A stretch of DNA of 64,000 bases from Pseudomonas putida NBRC 14164 (GTDB taxonomy: Bacteria > Pseudomonadota > Gammaproteobacteria > Pseudomonadales > Pseudomonadaceae). The notes under the pieces are model-generated. The model was given only the letters and a program-made list of their open reading frames with translations. It made no database searches and was not told where the DNA came from. The DNA lies in assembly GCF_000412675.1 (NCBI RefSeq), contig NC_021505.1:1048501-1112500 (forward strand). The letters are read 5' to 3'. Shown here piece by piece: positions 8,005 to 16,391 of this stretch; positions within the stretch are counted from its first letter, which is position 1; each line of letters starts with the position of its first letter. The position numbers were made by a program, and so were the translations under genes.

Positions 8005-9480
8005 ATGTCGGAAACATCGACCATAGTTGTAGGTGCTGGCCCGGATGGCCAGCCAGTCGGGCAAGCGATGCGGCTGGCCAACCGCCATGGCCTGGTGGCG
8101 GGCGCGACGGGCACCGGCAAGACCGTGACCTTGCAGCACTTGGCGGAAGTGTTCAGCGACGCAGGGGTGGCCGTATTCGCGGCCGATGTCAAAGGTGACT
8201 TGTGTGGCCTGGGTGCCGCTGGCACACCACAGGGCAAGGTGGCCGAGCGAATCGCCGGTATGCCTTGGCTCGGGCACACGCCCCAGGCCTACCCGGTAAG
8301 CCTGTGGGACATCGCCGGGCAGTCCGGCCACCCGCTGCGCACTACCCTCAGTGAAATGGGGCCGTTGCTGCTGGGCAACCTCCTGGAGCTGACCGACAGC
8401 CAGCAGGCGGCGCTGTATGCGGCCTTCAAGGTGGCCGACCGAGAAGGCCTGTTACTGCTGGACCTCAAGGACCTCAAGGCGCTGCTGGCGCACCTGAAGG
8501 ACAACCCGCAATTGCTGGGTGAAGACAGTGCACTCATGACCACGGCCTCGACCCAAGCCTTGTTGCGGCGGCTGGCGACCCTGGAGCAGCAGGGCGCCGA
8601 GGCGCTGTTTGGCGAGCCGGCATTGCAGCTTGAAGACCTGCTGCGGCCGGGCTCGGATGGCCGTGGGCGCATTCACCTGCTCGACGCCAGCCGGCTGGTG
8701 CATGAGGCGCCCAAGGTGTACGCCACCTTCCTGCTGTGGCTGCTGGCCGAGCTGTTCGAGCAATTGCCCGAGCGTGGAGATGCCGACAAGCCGGTGCTGG
8801 CCTTGTTCTTCGATGAAGCGCACTTGCTGTTCAACGGTACGCCCAAGGCGCTGCAGGATCGCCTGGAGCAGGTGGTGCGGCTGATCCGCTCCAAGGGCGT
8901 GGGGGTGTACTTCGTCACCCAGTCACCGGGTGACTTGCCGGATGCGGTGCTGGCCCAGTTGGGGTTGCGCATTCAGCATGGCCTGCGAGCCTTTACCGCC
9001 AAGGAGCAGAAGTCGCTGAGGGCAGTGGCCGATGGCTTTCGCCCGAACCCCGCGTTCGAAACCCTGGCGGTGCTGACCGAGCTGGGGATTGGCGAGGCGC
9101 TGGTGGGGACACTGGAAGAGAAGGGTACGCCTGCCATGGTGCAGCGGGTGCTGATTGCACCGCCGCAGTCGCGTATCGGGCCGCTGAGTGCGGCCGAGCG
9201 CAGTGCGCTGATTGCCGCTTCGCCGCTGGCGGGGCGCTATGACAAGCCGGTGGACCGTGAGTCGGCCTATGAAATGCTGACCCAGCGCAAGGGCGAGGCG
9301 GTGGAGCCAGCCCCGCAGCCGCAGGCGGATGGGGAGAGCTTTGCCGACAAGGCCGGTGACTTCCTGCAGAGTGCGGCGGGGCAGGCTATCAAGTCGGCTG
9401 TGCGTCAAGCCGCCAACCAGTTGGGGCGACAACTGGTGCGCGGGTTGATGGGGTCGTTGCTGGGGGGCAAGAAAAGGTAG
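8005..9480 (+). CDS. HerA-like/YjgR (DUF853) P-loop ATPase
   Basis: 491 residues. The Walker A motif is GATGTGKT at residues 33-40 and the Walker B-like strand is KPVLALFFDEAHLLF. Family: DUF853, HerA/FtsK-type ATPases with a bacterial prototype YjgR. These look like DNA translocases, but no certain cellular role is known. The C-terminal 60 residues are low-complexity (SFADKAGDFLQSAAGQ...) and end in a basic GGKKR. The ATG at 8005 has AGAGGA upstream. It stands alone, divergent from the chemoreceptor gene, without NurA or other HerA partners, so I do not infer a defence or repair role. Confidence 0.88.
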   Translation: MSETSTIVVGAGPDGQPVGQAMRLANRHGLVAGATGTGKTVTLQHLAEVFSDAGVAVFAADVKGDLCGLGAAGTPQGKVAERIAGMPWLGHTPQAYPVSLWDIAGQSGHPLRTTLSEMGPLLLGNLLELTDSQQAALYAAFKVADREGLLLLDLKDLKALLAHLKDNPQLLGEDSALMTTASTQALLRRLATLEQQGAEALFGEPALQLEDLLRPGSDGRGRIHLLDASRLVHEAPKVYATFLLWLLAELFEQLPERGDADKPVLALFFDEAHLLFNGTPKALQDRLEQVVRLIRSKGVGVYFVTQSPGDLPDAVLAQLGLRIQHGLRAFTAKEQKSLRAVADGFRPNPAFETLAVLTELGIGEALVGTLEEKGTPAMVQRVLIAPPQSRIGPLSAAERSALIAASPLAGRYDKPVDRESAYEMLTQRKGEAVEPAPQPQADGESFADKAGDFLQSAAGQAIKSAVRQAANQLGRQLVRGLMGSLLGGKKR

Positions 9481-9490
9481 TTTGCCTGTA

Positions 9491-9570
9491 CCGGCCCTAT
9501 CGCCGGCAAGCCAGCTCCCACAGGGGTCTCGCTGCCCGTGTGGGAGCGGGTTTACCCGCGAAGAGGCCGG
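9491..9570. repeat. Hybrid REP pair (two REP subtypes)
   Basis: The left unit is of the CGCCGGCAAGCCAGCTCCC type (9491-9524) and the right unit of the GGGAGCGGGTTTACCCGCG type (9536-9570). The two differ, so the pair is a mosaic of subtypes. Confidence 0.8.
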
Positions 9571-9587
9571 TGCAGATAAGCACAAAT

Positions 9588-9616
9588 GAAAAAGGCGCCC
9601 CGAAGGCGCCTTTATA
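9588..9616. terminator. Intrinsic terminator (HerA-like gene / pit convergent)
   Basis: Stem AAAGGCGCC (9591-9599) pairs with GGCGCCTTT (9605-9613), with a five-base loop. A and T tracts on the flanks allow bidirectional use. Confidence 0.8.
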
Positions 9617-9632
9617 CCGAGAGCGGTGTCAC

Positions 9633-11105
9633 TCAGCCAATGGCTTTGGATGCCAGCCAGAACAGGCCGGCGGCCAGGCCCATCGAGGCGGGCAGGGTCA
9701 GGACCCAGGCCAGCAGAATGGTCTTCACCGTGCCGCCTTGCAGGCCGCTCTTGTTGGCGACCATGGTGCCGGCCACGCCTGACGACAGCACGTGGGTGGT
9801 CGATACCGGCAGGGCGAACACGTTTGCCATACCGATGGCGCAGGCCGCGGTGATCTGTGCCGACATGCCCTGGGCATAGGTCATGCCCTGCTTGCCGATC
9901 TTCTCGCCAACGGTAAGTACCACACGCTTCCAGCCAACCATGGTGCCCAGGCCCAAGGCCAGGGCGACGGCCACGATCACCCAGAACGGTGCGTATTCGG
10001 TGGTGGCGGTCAGGTCTTTACGCAGTTTTTCCAGGTCGGCCTTTTCACGGGCGTCGAGGCCTGGCAGCTTGCCAACCTTCTTCGCGGTGTCATCCAGGCA
10101 CAGCAGATAGCGACGCACTTCAACGCGCTTGTCGGTATCCAGGCTGTGGTAGTCGGTCACGCCCTGAAGCGAGGACTGCAGCGCGGCGATGGTCGGCTCG
10201 GTCTGCTGCGGGTTGCAGCTGAACTGCTCCGGCAGGTCGTTGGACTTGGCCTTGCCCAGTGCCAGGAACTCGCCAAGGGTGGCGGCGTTGCGCTGGTAGA
10301 ACTGGCTCATGTGCAGGGTAGCGTCGCGGGTACGCTCGATCTGATAGGTGGTGCTGTTCAGGTCGAGGACGAACTTGGCCGGGACGATACCGATCAGCAC
10401 CAGCATGATCAGGCCGATGCCTTTCTGACCGTCGTTGGAGCCGTGCACGAAGCTCACGCCCATGGCCGAAACCACCAGTACCATGCGGTTCCAGAATGGC
10501 GGGTGCTTCTTGTCGTCGAGCTTGCGGCGCTGGTCGGGGGTCTTGTGCATCTTCGACAGCGGGCGCCACCACTTCAGGCCGATCAGCACCAGGGCTGCGA
10601 CGGCGAAGCCGGCCATTGGCGAAACCACCAGCGACATCGCGATGTCGATCGCCTTCTGCCAGTTCACGCCATCGGCCAGCGGGATGTCGTTGATCAGGGC
10701 GTTGGCCAGGCCGACACCGAGAATGGAGCCGATCAGTGTGTGCGAACTGGAGGCGGGGATACCAAAGTACCAGGTGCCCAGGTTCCAGGTGATGGCCGCA
10801 GCCAGCAACGAGAAGACCATGGCCAGGCCGTGTCCGGTGTTCACATTGATCAGCAGCTCTACCGGCAGCAGGTGCACGATGGCATAGGCCACCCCGACAC
10901 CGCCGAGCAGAACGCCAAGGAAGTTGAACACGCCGGAGAAGAACACGGCGAGGTGCGGCGGCATGGCTTTGGTGTAGATGACGGTAGCTACCGCGTTGGC
11001 GGTGTCATGAAAGCCATTGATGAACTCGAAGGCGAGTACGAAGGTCAAGGCGAGCAGCAGGCTCACCAACACCCAGGCATCCAGTCCGCTGAATAAATCG
11101 ATCAT
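9633..11105 (-). CDS. pit: Inorganic phosphate transporter, Pit family
   Basis: 490 residues, inner-membrane low-affinity phosphate (metal-phosphate) symporter. Two PD001131-type signature repeats are visible: FINGFHDTANAVATVIYTKAM near the N-terminus, and the C-terminal counterpart with PVSTTHVLSSGVAG. PASSSHTLIGSILG follows the first repeat. A long hydrophilic loop (about residues 215-370) lies between the halves, as in PitA. I chose the ATG at 11105 (MIDLFSGLDAW); 21 more in-frame codons exist upstream but read as non-coding. The ribosome binding site is weak. I saw no clear Pho box in the upstream 300 bases, consistent with constitutive Pit expression. Confidence 0.93.
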   Translation of the reverse strand: MIDLFSGLDAWVLVSLLLALTFVLAFEFINGFHDTANAVATVIYTKAMPPHLAVFFSGVFNFLGVLLGGVGVAYAIVHLLPVELLINVNTGHGLAMVFSLLAAAITWNLGTWYFGIPASSSHTLIGSILGVGLANALINDIPLADGVNWQKAIDIAMSLVVSPMAGFAVAALVLIGLKWWRPLSKMHKTPDQRRKLDDKKHPPFWNRMVLVVSAMGVSFVHGSNDGQKGIGLIMLVLIGIVPAKFVLDLNSTTYQIERTRDATLHMSQFYQRNAATLGEFLALGKAKSNDLPEQFSCNPQQTEPTIAALQSSLQGVTDYHSLDTDKRVEVRRYLLCLDDTAKKVGKLPGLDAREKADLEKLRKDLTATTEYAPFWVIVAVALALGLGTMVGWKRVVLTVGEKIGKQGMTYAQGMSAQITAACAIGMANVFALPVSTTHVLSSGVAGTMVANKSGLQGGTVKTILLAWVLTLPASMGLAAGLFWLASKAIG

Positions 11106-11416
11106 GAAGGTTGTCTGGCGGGTATAGGGGGGCGGGATTATGCCAGAAAACCTTGGCAATCGATGCACCTGCTACAGACCGATGGCAATCTTCATGGGGT
11201 GAGCGCACGGTGCACGTAGGGGCGCTTAGGCAGGGAAATATCGGCTAAAAAGCGCAAAGCGTGGCTAAATCAGGCAGAAAAGCGAAGAAATGGCCGATTC
11301 GCCATCATTCAAACGGGCGTATGAAATTTGTGTAATTCCATTTCATCATCGGTCAGATGGTAAAGATCGACCGCGCCCGGGCTGGCCGGGCGACGACGCG
11401 CTGGCGTGGTCCCGGG
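11106..11416. other. Intergenic region upstream of pit
   Basis: 311 bases with no gene. It presumably holds the leftward pit promoter. AT content rises around 11230-11350, but I could not pick a convincing -35/-10 pair or a PhoB site. Confidence 0.5.
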
Positions 11417-11617
11417 TCAGGGATTGTCGCTGCGCAGCTCCTTTTCAATGCGTTCCAGTTCCTGGTTGAACGCCTGGTCGCGCACGCTGGCACGTTTGCG
11501 CCAAGGTTTGCGTTCCGGATCCGGTTGTGCAGCGTAAGTGGTGACTTCACCACCGTAAACATCCTTGTAACGTTCAGCCTGGCGCTCGAGTTCTGCGCGC
11601 AGTTCATCTTTCGTCAC
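11417..11617 (-). CDS. Small conserved hypothetical protein
   Basis: 66 residues, highly charged (MTKDELRAELERQAERYKDV... ending in KELRSDNP). It looks helical at both ends, with a central Pro/Arg/Lys-rich linker (PDPERKPWRKR). No signal peptide or membrane segment. The start is a GTG at 11617 with AGGT about nine bases upstream. I believe homologues are common in Pseudomonas, but the function is not known to me. It is not in an evident operon; pit follows 311 bases downstream. Confidence 0.68.
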   Translation of the reverse strand: MTKDELRAELERQAERYKDVYGGEVTTYAAQPDPERKPWRKRASVRDQAFNQELERIEKELRSDNP

Positions 11618-11904
11618 ATGCAGTACCTGAATTAAGTGTGATGACTGTTGTTATGCATTGTGCAGCATGCACATGCCTCGCTGGCCGCAACGGCTAGATA
11701 CAGCGGAAGGTTCCATTACTACGCTAGCGTCGGGGCCTGCGCAATCGATTATAGCAACCGATAATTCGCCGAACATCGTTATTTACCAGCCCTGACAGCA
11801 TCTGACGCAAGTAGTGGCAGGTGTCGGCAAACAGTTTGGACGTTTCGTACAAGTTTGAAAGGCATGGCGGATAAAAGTTCGATGCAACGCCGGGGCGAGG
11901 CCCG

Positions 11905-12000
11905 AATGAAAAACGGCCTCGCCAAAAGGCGAGGCCGTTGCCTGGGGACTTCTACGGTGGGTACCTGACCAGTCTCTCCAAAGAAGCCACAAGTGGCAGG
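11905..12000 (-). ncRNA. Candidate small RNA transcribed leftward from the pcaR operator region
   Basis: On the minus strand a sigma-70-like promoter (TTGACC at 12032-12027, 17 bases, TACCTT at 12009-12004; alternatively TATACC with 15-base spacing) leads to a start near 12000. About 60 bases later comes a perfect 11-bp GC stem (11913-11923 with 11928-11938, loop AAAA), followed by TTTTT: a textbook terminator with no gene between. The RNA would be about 95 nt, with a 5' GCCAC/GTGGC hairpin. The promoter touches the PcaR operator, so protocatechuate-linked control is possible. It is not recognised as a known family. The rest of 11618-12093 is the pcaR promoter and featureless sequence. Confidence 0.5.
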
Positions 12001-12032
12001 AGAAAGGTATAAGCAAAAGTGTCAGCGGTCAA

Positions 12033-12066
12033 TTGCGATTATCGGCCGTTTGTTCGATAATCGCAC
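12033..12066 (+). promoter_or_regulatory. pcaR promoter with PcaR operator
   Basis: TTGCGA (12033-12038), 17 bases, GATAAT (12056-12061) form a good sigma-70 promoter. The inverted repeat GCGATTATCG (12035-12044) / CGATAATCGC (12055-12064) covers both elements. It includes GTTCGATAATCGCAC (12052-12066), the motif I recall for PcaR. This fits autoregulation. Confidence 0.8.
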
Positions 12067-12093
12067 GAACGGGCGTTTTTTTTGAGGTGTGCG

Positions 12094-12969
12094 ATGAGTG
12101 ACGAAACCCTGGTCAACGATCCGGTCAATCCAGAGCCGGCGCGACCCGCTTCGGCCGCCATGGCGCCGCCGATCGTGGCTTCTCCGGCCAAGCGCATCCA
12201 GGCGTTTACGGGGGATCCCGACTTCATGACCTCCCTGGCACGTGGCCTGGCCGTGATCCAGGCCTTTCAGGAGCGCAAGCGCCACCTGACCATCGCCCAG
12301 ATCAGCCACCGCACCGAAATCCCTCGCGCAGCGGTGCGCCGTTGCCTGCACACGCTGATCAAGCTGGGTTACGCCACCTCCGACGGGCGTACCTATTCGC
12401 TGTTGCCCAAAGTATTGACGTTGGGGCATGCCTACCTGTCGTCGACGCCGCTGGCGATTTCTGCCCAGCCTTATCTGGACCGTATCAGTGATCAACTGCA
12501 CGAAGCGGCCAACATGGCCACACTCGAAGGCGACGACATTCTTTATATAGCCCGTTCGGCCACGGTGGAACGGCTGATATCGGTCGACCTGTCCGTTGGC
12601 GGGCGCCTGCCGGCCTATTGCACATCGATGGGGCGCATCCTGCTGGCGGCGATGGACGACACCAGCCTGCGTGAATACCTGGAGCGTGCCGACCTGAAAG
12701 CGCGCACCAGCCGTACGCTGCATGACCCTGAGTCACTGTTCGCCTGCATCCAGCAGGTGCGCGCCCAGGGCTGGTGCGTGGTGGACCAGGAGCTGGAGCA
12801 GGGGCTGCGTTCGATTGCCGTGCCGATCTACGACGCGTCGGGGCAGGTGTTGGCGGCGCTGAACGTGAGCACCCATGTGGGGCGGGTGACGCGTAGCGAG
12901 CTGGAACAGCGCTTCCTGCCGATCCTGCTGGCGGCCAGCCGGGACCTTTGCCATCAGTTGTTTGGCTGA
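12094..12969 (+). CDS. pcaR: IclR-family regulator of the beta-ketoadipate pathway
   Basis: 291 residues. N-terminal extension, then winged helix-turn-helix (about 50-110: SLARGLAVIQAFQERKRHLTIAQISHRTEIPRAAVRRCLHTLIKLGYA) and the IclR effector domain. PcaR responds to beta-ketoadipate, activates the pca genes and represses itself. The ATG at 12094 has GAGG six bases upstream; the in-frame TTG four codons earlier is unlikely. It is the first gene of the pca cluster, read in the same direction as pcaK and pcaF. The operator overlapping its promoter and similar boxes before pcaK, pcaF and the porin gene support the assignment. Confidence 0.95.
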   Translation: MSDETLVNDPVNPEPARPASAAMAPPIVASPAKRIQAFTGDPDFMTSLARGLAVIQAFQERKRHLTIAQISHRTEIPRAAVRRCLHTLIKLGYATSDGRTYSLLPKVLTLGHAYLSSTPLAISAQPYLDRISDQLHEAANMATLEGDDILYIARSATVERLISVDLSVGGRLPAYCTSMGRILLAAMDDTSLREYLERADLKARTSRTLHDPESLFACIQQVRAQGWCVVDQELEQGLRSIAVPIYDASGQVLAALNVSTHVGRVTRSELEQRFLPILLAASRDLCHQLFG

Positions 12970-12975
12970 GATTGC

Positions 12976-13097
12976 AGGGGCCGCCAAGCGGCCCAATCGT
13001 CGGCAAGCCGAACTCCCACGGAAACTGTGAAAGCTGCGAATACGCAATACCTGTGGGAACTGGCTTGCCGGCGAATGGGGCGCAAAGCGGCCCCCTT
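12976..13097. repeat. REP-like inverted repeat, divergent
   Basis: Outer arms GGGGCCGCC.../...GCGGCCCCC and inner imperfect REP arms (CGTCGGCAAGCCGAACTCCC versus GGGAACTGGCTTGCCGGCG). The left copy is mutated relative to the others in the window. It lies just after pcaR. Confidence 0.7.
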
Positions 13098-13127
13098 TCA
13101 CATTTAGAACAGGCAAAACGGTTTCTT

Positions 13128-13142
13128 GTGCGATAAACGCAC
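13128..13142 (+). promoter_or_regulatory. PcaR-like box upstream of pcaK
   Basis: GTGCGATAAACGCAC matches the pcaR operator motif GTTCGATAATCGCAC in 13 of 15 positions and is itself an inverted repeat (GTGCG/CGCAC). GATAAA within it could be the -10 element. It lies about 250 bases before the pcaK ATG and 100 before a short upstream ORF. Confidence 0.55.
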
Positions 13143-13198
13143 AGTGTCGCTCCGGGCGAATTGCGCCACCGCCGCCCGCTGATTAATGTCTCTCGCAA

Positions 13199-13217
13199 CG
13201 GTCGGCCAAGCCGACCG
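13199..13217. promoter_or_regulatory. Leader hairpin before the pcaK upstream ORF
   Basis: CGGTCGGC (13199-13206), loop CAA, GCCGACCG (13210-13217): a perfect 8-bp stem followed by AACAAAAAA. It is not a terminator on the plus strand because no T tract follows. Confidence 0.5.
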
Positions 13218-13243
13218 AACAAAAAATACAAGAGGCACTTACC

Positions 13244-13306
13244 ATGAATACTGTCCACTTATTGCTGCGGCCGCACCCGCACGCAGTACCGTTGTATCCA
13301 GGCTGA
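13244..13306 (+). CDS. Candidate 20-residue leader peptide upstream of pcaK
   Basis: A short frame from ATG 13244 to TGA 13304-13306 encodes 20 residues, Leu/Pro/His-rich (MNTVHLLLRPHPHAV...). AGAGG lies eight bases before the ATG, a good ribosome binding site. It sits between a PcaR-like box and hairpin on one side and pcaK (87 bases downstream) on the other. It could be a regulatory leader peptide or a chance frame; conservation would decide. No rare-codon run is evident, but His (3 of 20) and Pro (4 of 20) codons are enriched. Confidence 0.4.
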   Translation: MNTVHLLLRPHPHAVPLYPG

Positions 13307-13393
13307 CGCAGGCCATATTCCCCAATCATCGTCCCCTGTACCGGTTGCCCGTGTGCAGTGGTCTGGCTGTGCCCTACATTCTGGATAACAACA

Positions 13394-14740
13394 ATGAACC
13401 AAGCACAAAACAGCGTCGGCAAAAGCCTCGACGTCCAGTCGTTCATCAATCAGCAGCCGCTGTCCCGCTACCAGTGGCGGGTCGTGTTGCTGTGCTTTCT
13501 GATCGTCTTCCTCGACGGCCTGGACACGGCCGCCATGGGCTTCATCGCCCCGGCGCTGTCGCAGGAGTGGGGCATCGACCGGGCCAGCCTCGGCCCGGTG
13601 ATGAGCGCCGCATTGATCGGCATGGTGTTCGGTGCCTTGGGCTCCGGGCCGTTGGCTGACCGCTTCGGCCGCAAAGGTGTGCTGGTGGGCGCGGTGCTGG
13701 TGTTTGGCGGTTTCAGCCTGGCCTCGGCCTATGCCACCAACGTCGACCAGTTGCTGGTGCTGCGCTTCCTGACTGGCCTGGGCCTGGGTGCCGGCATGCC
13801 CAATGCCACCACGCTGCTGTCCGAATACACCCCCGAACGCCTCAAGTCGCTGCTGGTGACCAGCATGTTCTGCGGCTTCAACCTGGGCATGGCCGGTGGT
13901 GGCTTCATTTCCGCCAAGATGATCCCGGCCTATGGCTGGCACAGCCTGCTGGTGATCGGCGGCGTGCTGCCACTGCTGCTGGCGCTGGTATTGATGGTGT
14001 GGTTGCCGGAGTCGGCGCGGTTCCTGGTGGTGCGCAATCGTGGTACCGACAAGATCCGCAAGACCCTGTCGCCCATTGCGCCACAGGTGGTGGCCGAGGC
14101 GGGCAGCTTCAGCGTGCCAGAGCAAAAGGCCGTGGCCGCGCGCAGCGTGTTTGCGGTGATTTTCTCCGGCACTTATGGCCTTGGCACCATGCTGCTGTGG
14201 CTGACCTACTTCATGGGCCTGGTAATCGTCTACCTCCTGACCAGCTGGCTGCCAACCTTGATGCGTGACAGCGGTGCGAGCATGGAGCAGGCCGCGTTCA
14301 TCGGTGCGCTGTTCCAGTTCGGCGGCGTGCTGAGTGCGGTGGGTGTGGGTTGGGCCATGGACCGCTACAACCCGCACAAGGTAATCGGCATTTTCTACCT
14401 GCTGGCCGGGGTGTTCGCCTACGCGGTAGGGCAGAGCCTGGGCAACATCACCGTGTTGGCCACCCTGGTGCTGATTGCGGGTATGTGCGTGAACGGTGCT
14501 CAGTCGGCGATGCCGTCGCTGGCGGCGCGCTTCTACCCGACCCAGGGCCGTGCCACGGGTGTATCGTGGATGCTGGGTATCGGCCGCTTCGGTGCGATTC
14601 TCGGGGCCTGGAGCGGCGCGACGCTGCTGGGGCTGGGGTGGAACTTCGAGCAGGTGCTTACCGCGTTGCTGGTGCCTGCGGCGCTGGCGACCGTAGGTGT
14701 GATCGTGAAAGGGCTGGTCAGCCACGCCGACGCGACCTGA
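13394..14740 (+). CDS. pcaK: 4-hydroxybenzoate/protocatechuate transporter, MFS aromatic acid:H+ symporter
   Basis: 448 residues, equal to the known P. putida PcaK length; twelve TM segments expected. The MFS signatures are present: DGLDTAAMGFIAPAL in TM1 (the acidic residues needed for aromatic acid uptake) and GPLADRFGRKGVLVG in the 2-3 loop. PcaK imports 4-hydroxybenzoate and protocatechuate and takes part in chemotaxis to aromatics. I chose the ATG at 13394 (MNQAQNSVGKSLDVQSF), preceded by GGATAA; the frame extends 12 codons further upstream without support. It follows pcaR in the classical order pcaR-K-F. Confidence 0.96.
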   Translation: MNQAQNSVGKSLDVQSFINQQPLSRYQWRVVLLCFLIVFLDGLDTAAMGFIAPALSQEWGIDRASLGPVMSAALIGMVFGALGSGPLADRFGRKGVLVGAVLVFGGFSLASAYATNVDQLLVLRFLTGLGLGAGMPNATTLLSEYTPERLKSLLVTSMFCGFNLGMAGGGFISAKMIPAYGWHSLLVIGGVLPLLLALVLMVWLPESARFLVVRNRGTDKIRKTLSPIAPQVVAEAGSFSVPEQKAVAARSVFAVIFSGTYGLGTMLLWLTYFMGLVIVYLLTSWLPTLMRDSGASMEQAAFIGALFQFGGVLSAVGVGWAMDRYNPHKVIGIFYLLAGVFAYAVGQSLGNITVLATLVLIAGMCVNGAQSAMPSLAARFYPTQGRATGVSWMLGIGRFGAILGAWSGATLLGLGWNFEQVLTALLVPAALATVGVIVKGLVSHADAT

Positions 14741-14772
14741 GGAGCGAGGGCCGCTTTGAGGACCATTCGCAG

Positions 14773-14807
14773 CACAAGGCTGCTCCCACAGGGGGAGCAG
14801 CCTTGTG
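14773..14807. repeat. 15-bp hairpin, non-REP palindrome family
   Basis: CACAAGGCTGCTCCC (14773-14787) pairs perfectly with 14793-14807. It shares TTCGCAGCACAAGGCTGCTC with the palindrome at 5853-5934. It lies 30 bases after pcaK and may terminate it. Confidence 0.75.
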
Positions 14808-14864
14808 TCGCGATAGGGCTGCTCAGCAGGCCCGGCATCCAGATAAGTAGCAGCGCAACAAATG

Positions 14865-14895
14865 GTTCGATAACCGCACGAATAGTCGATTATCG
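14865..14895 (+). promoter_or_regulatory. pcaF promoter with PcaR operator
   Basis: GTTCGATAACCGCAC (14865-14879) matches the pcaR box in 14 of 15 positions. A second inverted half, CGATTATCG, is at 14887-14895. TTCGAT and GATTAT spaced by 16 bases may be the -35/-10, so PcaR would contact both elements. Confidence 0.75.
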
Positions 14896-15003
14896 GATTG
14901 TAAGCCTACCGCCACTCTCCTTAATCTGAGCTCATCGAAGCACCCTGACCAGTAGCCTCCACACGTACCGCCGCGGCCTATGGCCAGTGGCAGGAGAAGC
15001 CTA

Positions 15004-16206
15004 ATGCGCGACGTATTTATCTGTGACGCCATCCGCACCCCCATCGGCCGCTTCGGCGGCGCCTTGGCGGGTGTGCGTGCCGACGACCTGGCTGCCGTGC
15101 CGCTGAAAGCGCTGATCGAGCGCAACCCTGCGGTGCAGTGGGACCAGGTTGATGAAGTGTTCTTCGGCTGCGCCAACCAGGCCGGTGAAGACAACCGCAA
15201 CGTGGCGCGCATGGCGCTGCTGCTGGCCGGCCTGCCGGAGAGCATCCCGGGCGTCACCCTGAACCGCCTGTGCGCGTCGGGCATGGATGCCATCGGCACT
15301 GCCTTCCGCGCCATCGCCAGCGGCGAAATGGAGCTGGCGATTGCCGGCGGCGTCGAGTCGATGTCGCGCGCACCGTTCGTCATGGGCAAGGCTGAAAGCG
15401 GCTATTCGCGCAACATGAAGCTGGAAGACACCACCATCGGCTGGCGCTTCATCAACCCGCTGATGAAGAGCCAGTACGGTGTGGACTCCATGCCGGAAAC
15501 TGCCGACAACGTGGCCGACGACTACCAGGTTTCGCGCGCTGACCAGGACGCTTTCGCCCTGCGCAGCCAGCAGAAGGCTGCAGCCGCCCAGGCTGCCGGC
15601 TTCTTCGCCGAAGAAATCGTGCCGGTGCGCATTGCCCACAAGAAGGGCGAAACCATCGTCGAGCGTGACGAGCACCTGCGCCCGGAAACCACGCTGGAGG
15701 CGCTGACCAAGCTCAAGCCGGTCAACGGCCCGGACAAGACTGTCACCGCCGGCAACGCCTCGGGCGTGAATGACGGTGCTGCGGCGCTGATCCTGGCGTC
15801 GGCGGAAGCGGTGAAGAAACACGGCCTGACCCCGCGTGCCCGGGTACTGGGCATGGCCAGCGGCGGTGTTGCACCACGGGTGATGGGCATCGGCCCGGTA
15901 CCGGCAGTGCGCAAGCTGACCGAGCGCCTGGGTGTGGCGGTGAGTGATTTTGATGTGATCGAGCTCAACGAAGCCTTTGCCAGCCAAGGGCTGGCGGTAC
16001 TGCGTGAGCTGGGTGTGGCCGACGATGCGCCGCAGGTGAACCCGAATGGCGGTGCAATCGCCCTGGGCCATCCGCTGGGCATGAGCGGTGCGCGCCTGGT
16101 GCTGACTGCGCTGCATCAGCTGGAGAAAAGTGGCGGGCGCAAGGGCCTGGCAACCATGTGCGTGGGTGTCGGCCAAGGTCTGGCGCTGGCCATCGAGCGG
16201 GTGTGA
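15004..16206 (+). CDS. pcaF: Beta-ketoadipyl-CoA thiolase
   Basis: 400 residues, the usual thiolase length. It cleaves 3-oxoadipyl-CoA with CoA into succinyl-CoA and acetyl-CoA, the last step of the protocatechuate and catechol branches. Catalytic residues are visible: Cys90 ([13 protein letters not shown]), the His in [19 protein letters not shown] near 356, and Cys386 in TMCVGVGQG. The ATG at 15004 ([19 protein letters not shown]) has AGGAG eight bases upstream. It has its own PcaR-controlled promoter. pcaIJ, which make the substrate CoA ester, are not in this window. Confidence 0.96.
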   Translation: MRDVFICDAIRTPIGRFGGALAGVRADDLAAVPLKALIERNPAVQWDQVDEVFFGCANQAGEDNRNVARMALLLAGLPESIPGVTLNRLCASGMDAIGTAFRAIASGEMELAIAGGVESMSRAPFVMGKAESGYSRNMKLEDTTIGWRFINPLMKSQYGVDSMPETADNVADDYQVSRADQDAFALRSQQKAAAAQAAGFFAEEIVPVRIAHKKGETIVERDEHLRPETTLEALTKLKPVNGPDKTVTAGNASGVNDGAAALILASAEAVKKHGLTPRARVLGMASGGVAPRVMGIGPVPAVRKLTERLGVAVSDFDVIELNEAFASQGLAVLRELGVADDAPQVNPNGGAIALGHPLGMSGARLVLTALHQLEKSGGRKGLATMCVGVGQGLALAIERV

Positions 16207-16211
16207 CCTTA

Positions 16212-16292
16212 CCGGCCTCTTCGCGGGTGAACCCGCTCCCACAGGGATCCACGCAACCCCTGTGGGAGCGGGTTTACCCGCGAAGAGGCCGG
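16212..16292. repeat. REP pair (CGGGTTTACCCGCG type)
   Basis: Inverted units 16212-16246 and 16257-16292 (core CCTCTTCGCGGGT...ACCCGCTCCCACAGGG) lie between pcaF and pcaT. The long palindrome could reduce read-through. Confidence 0.88.
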
Positions 16293-16391
16293 ACCTGTCA
16301 GACGTAGGGCCAATTGCCAGCCAGATAGCGGAACGAGTGTGTTACCAGGTATGTCTAGACTTACCTAGGACCCTCCAGGAGTAAAACCGTC

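Noticed and set aside
13259..14725. Leftward frame of nearly 490 codons antisense to pcaK
   Set aside because: Shadow of pcaK; His/Gln-rich with no domain.
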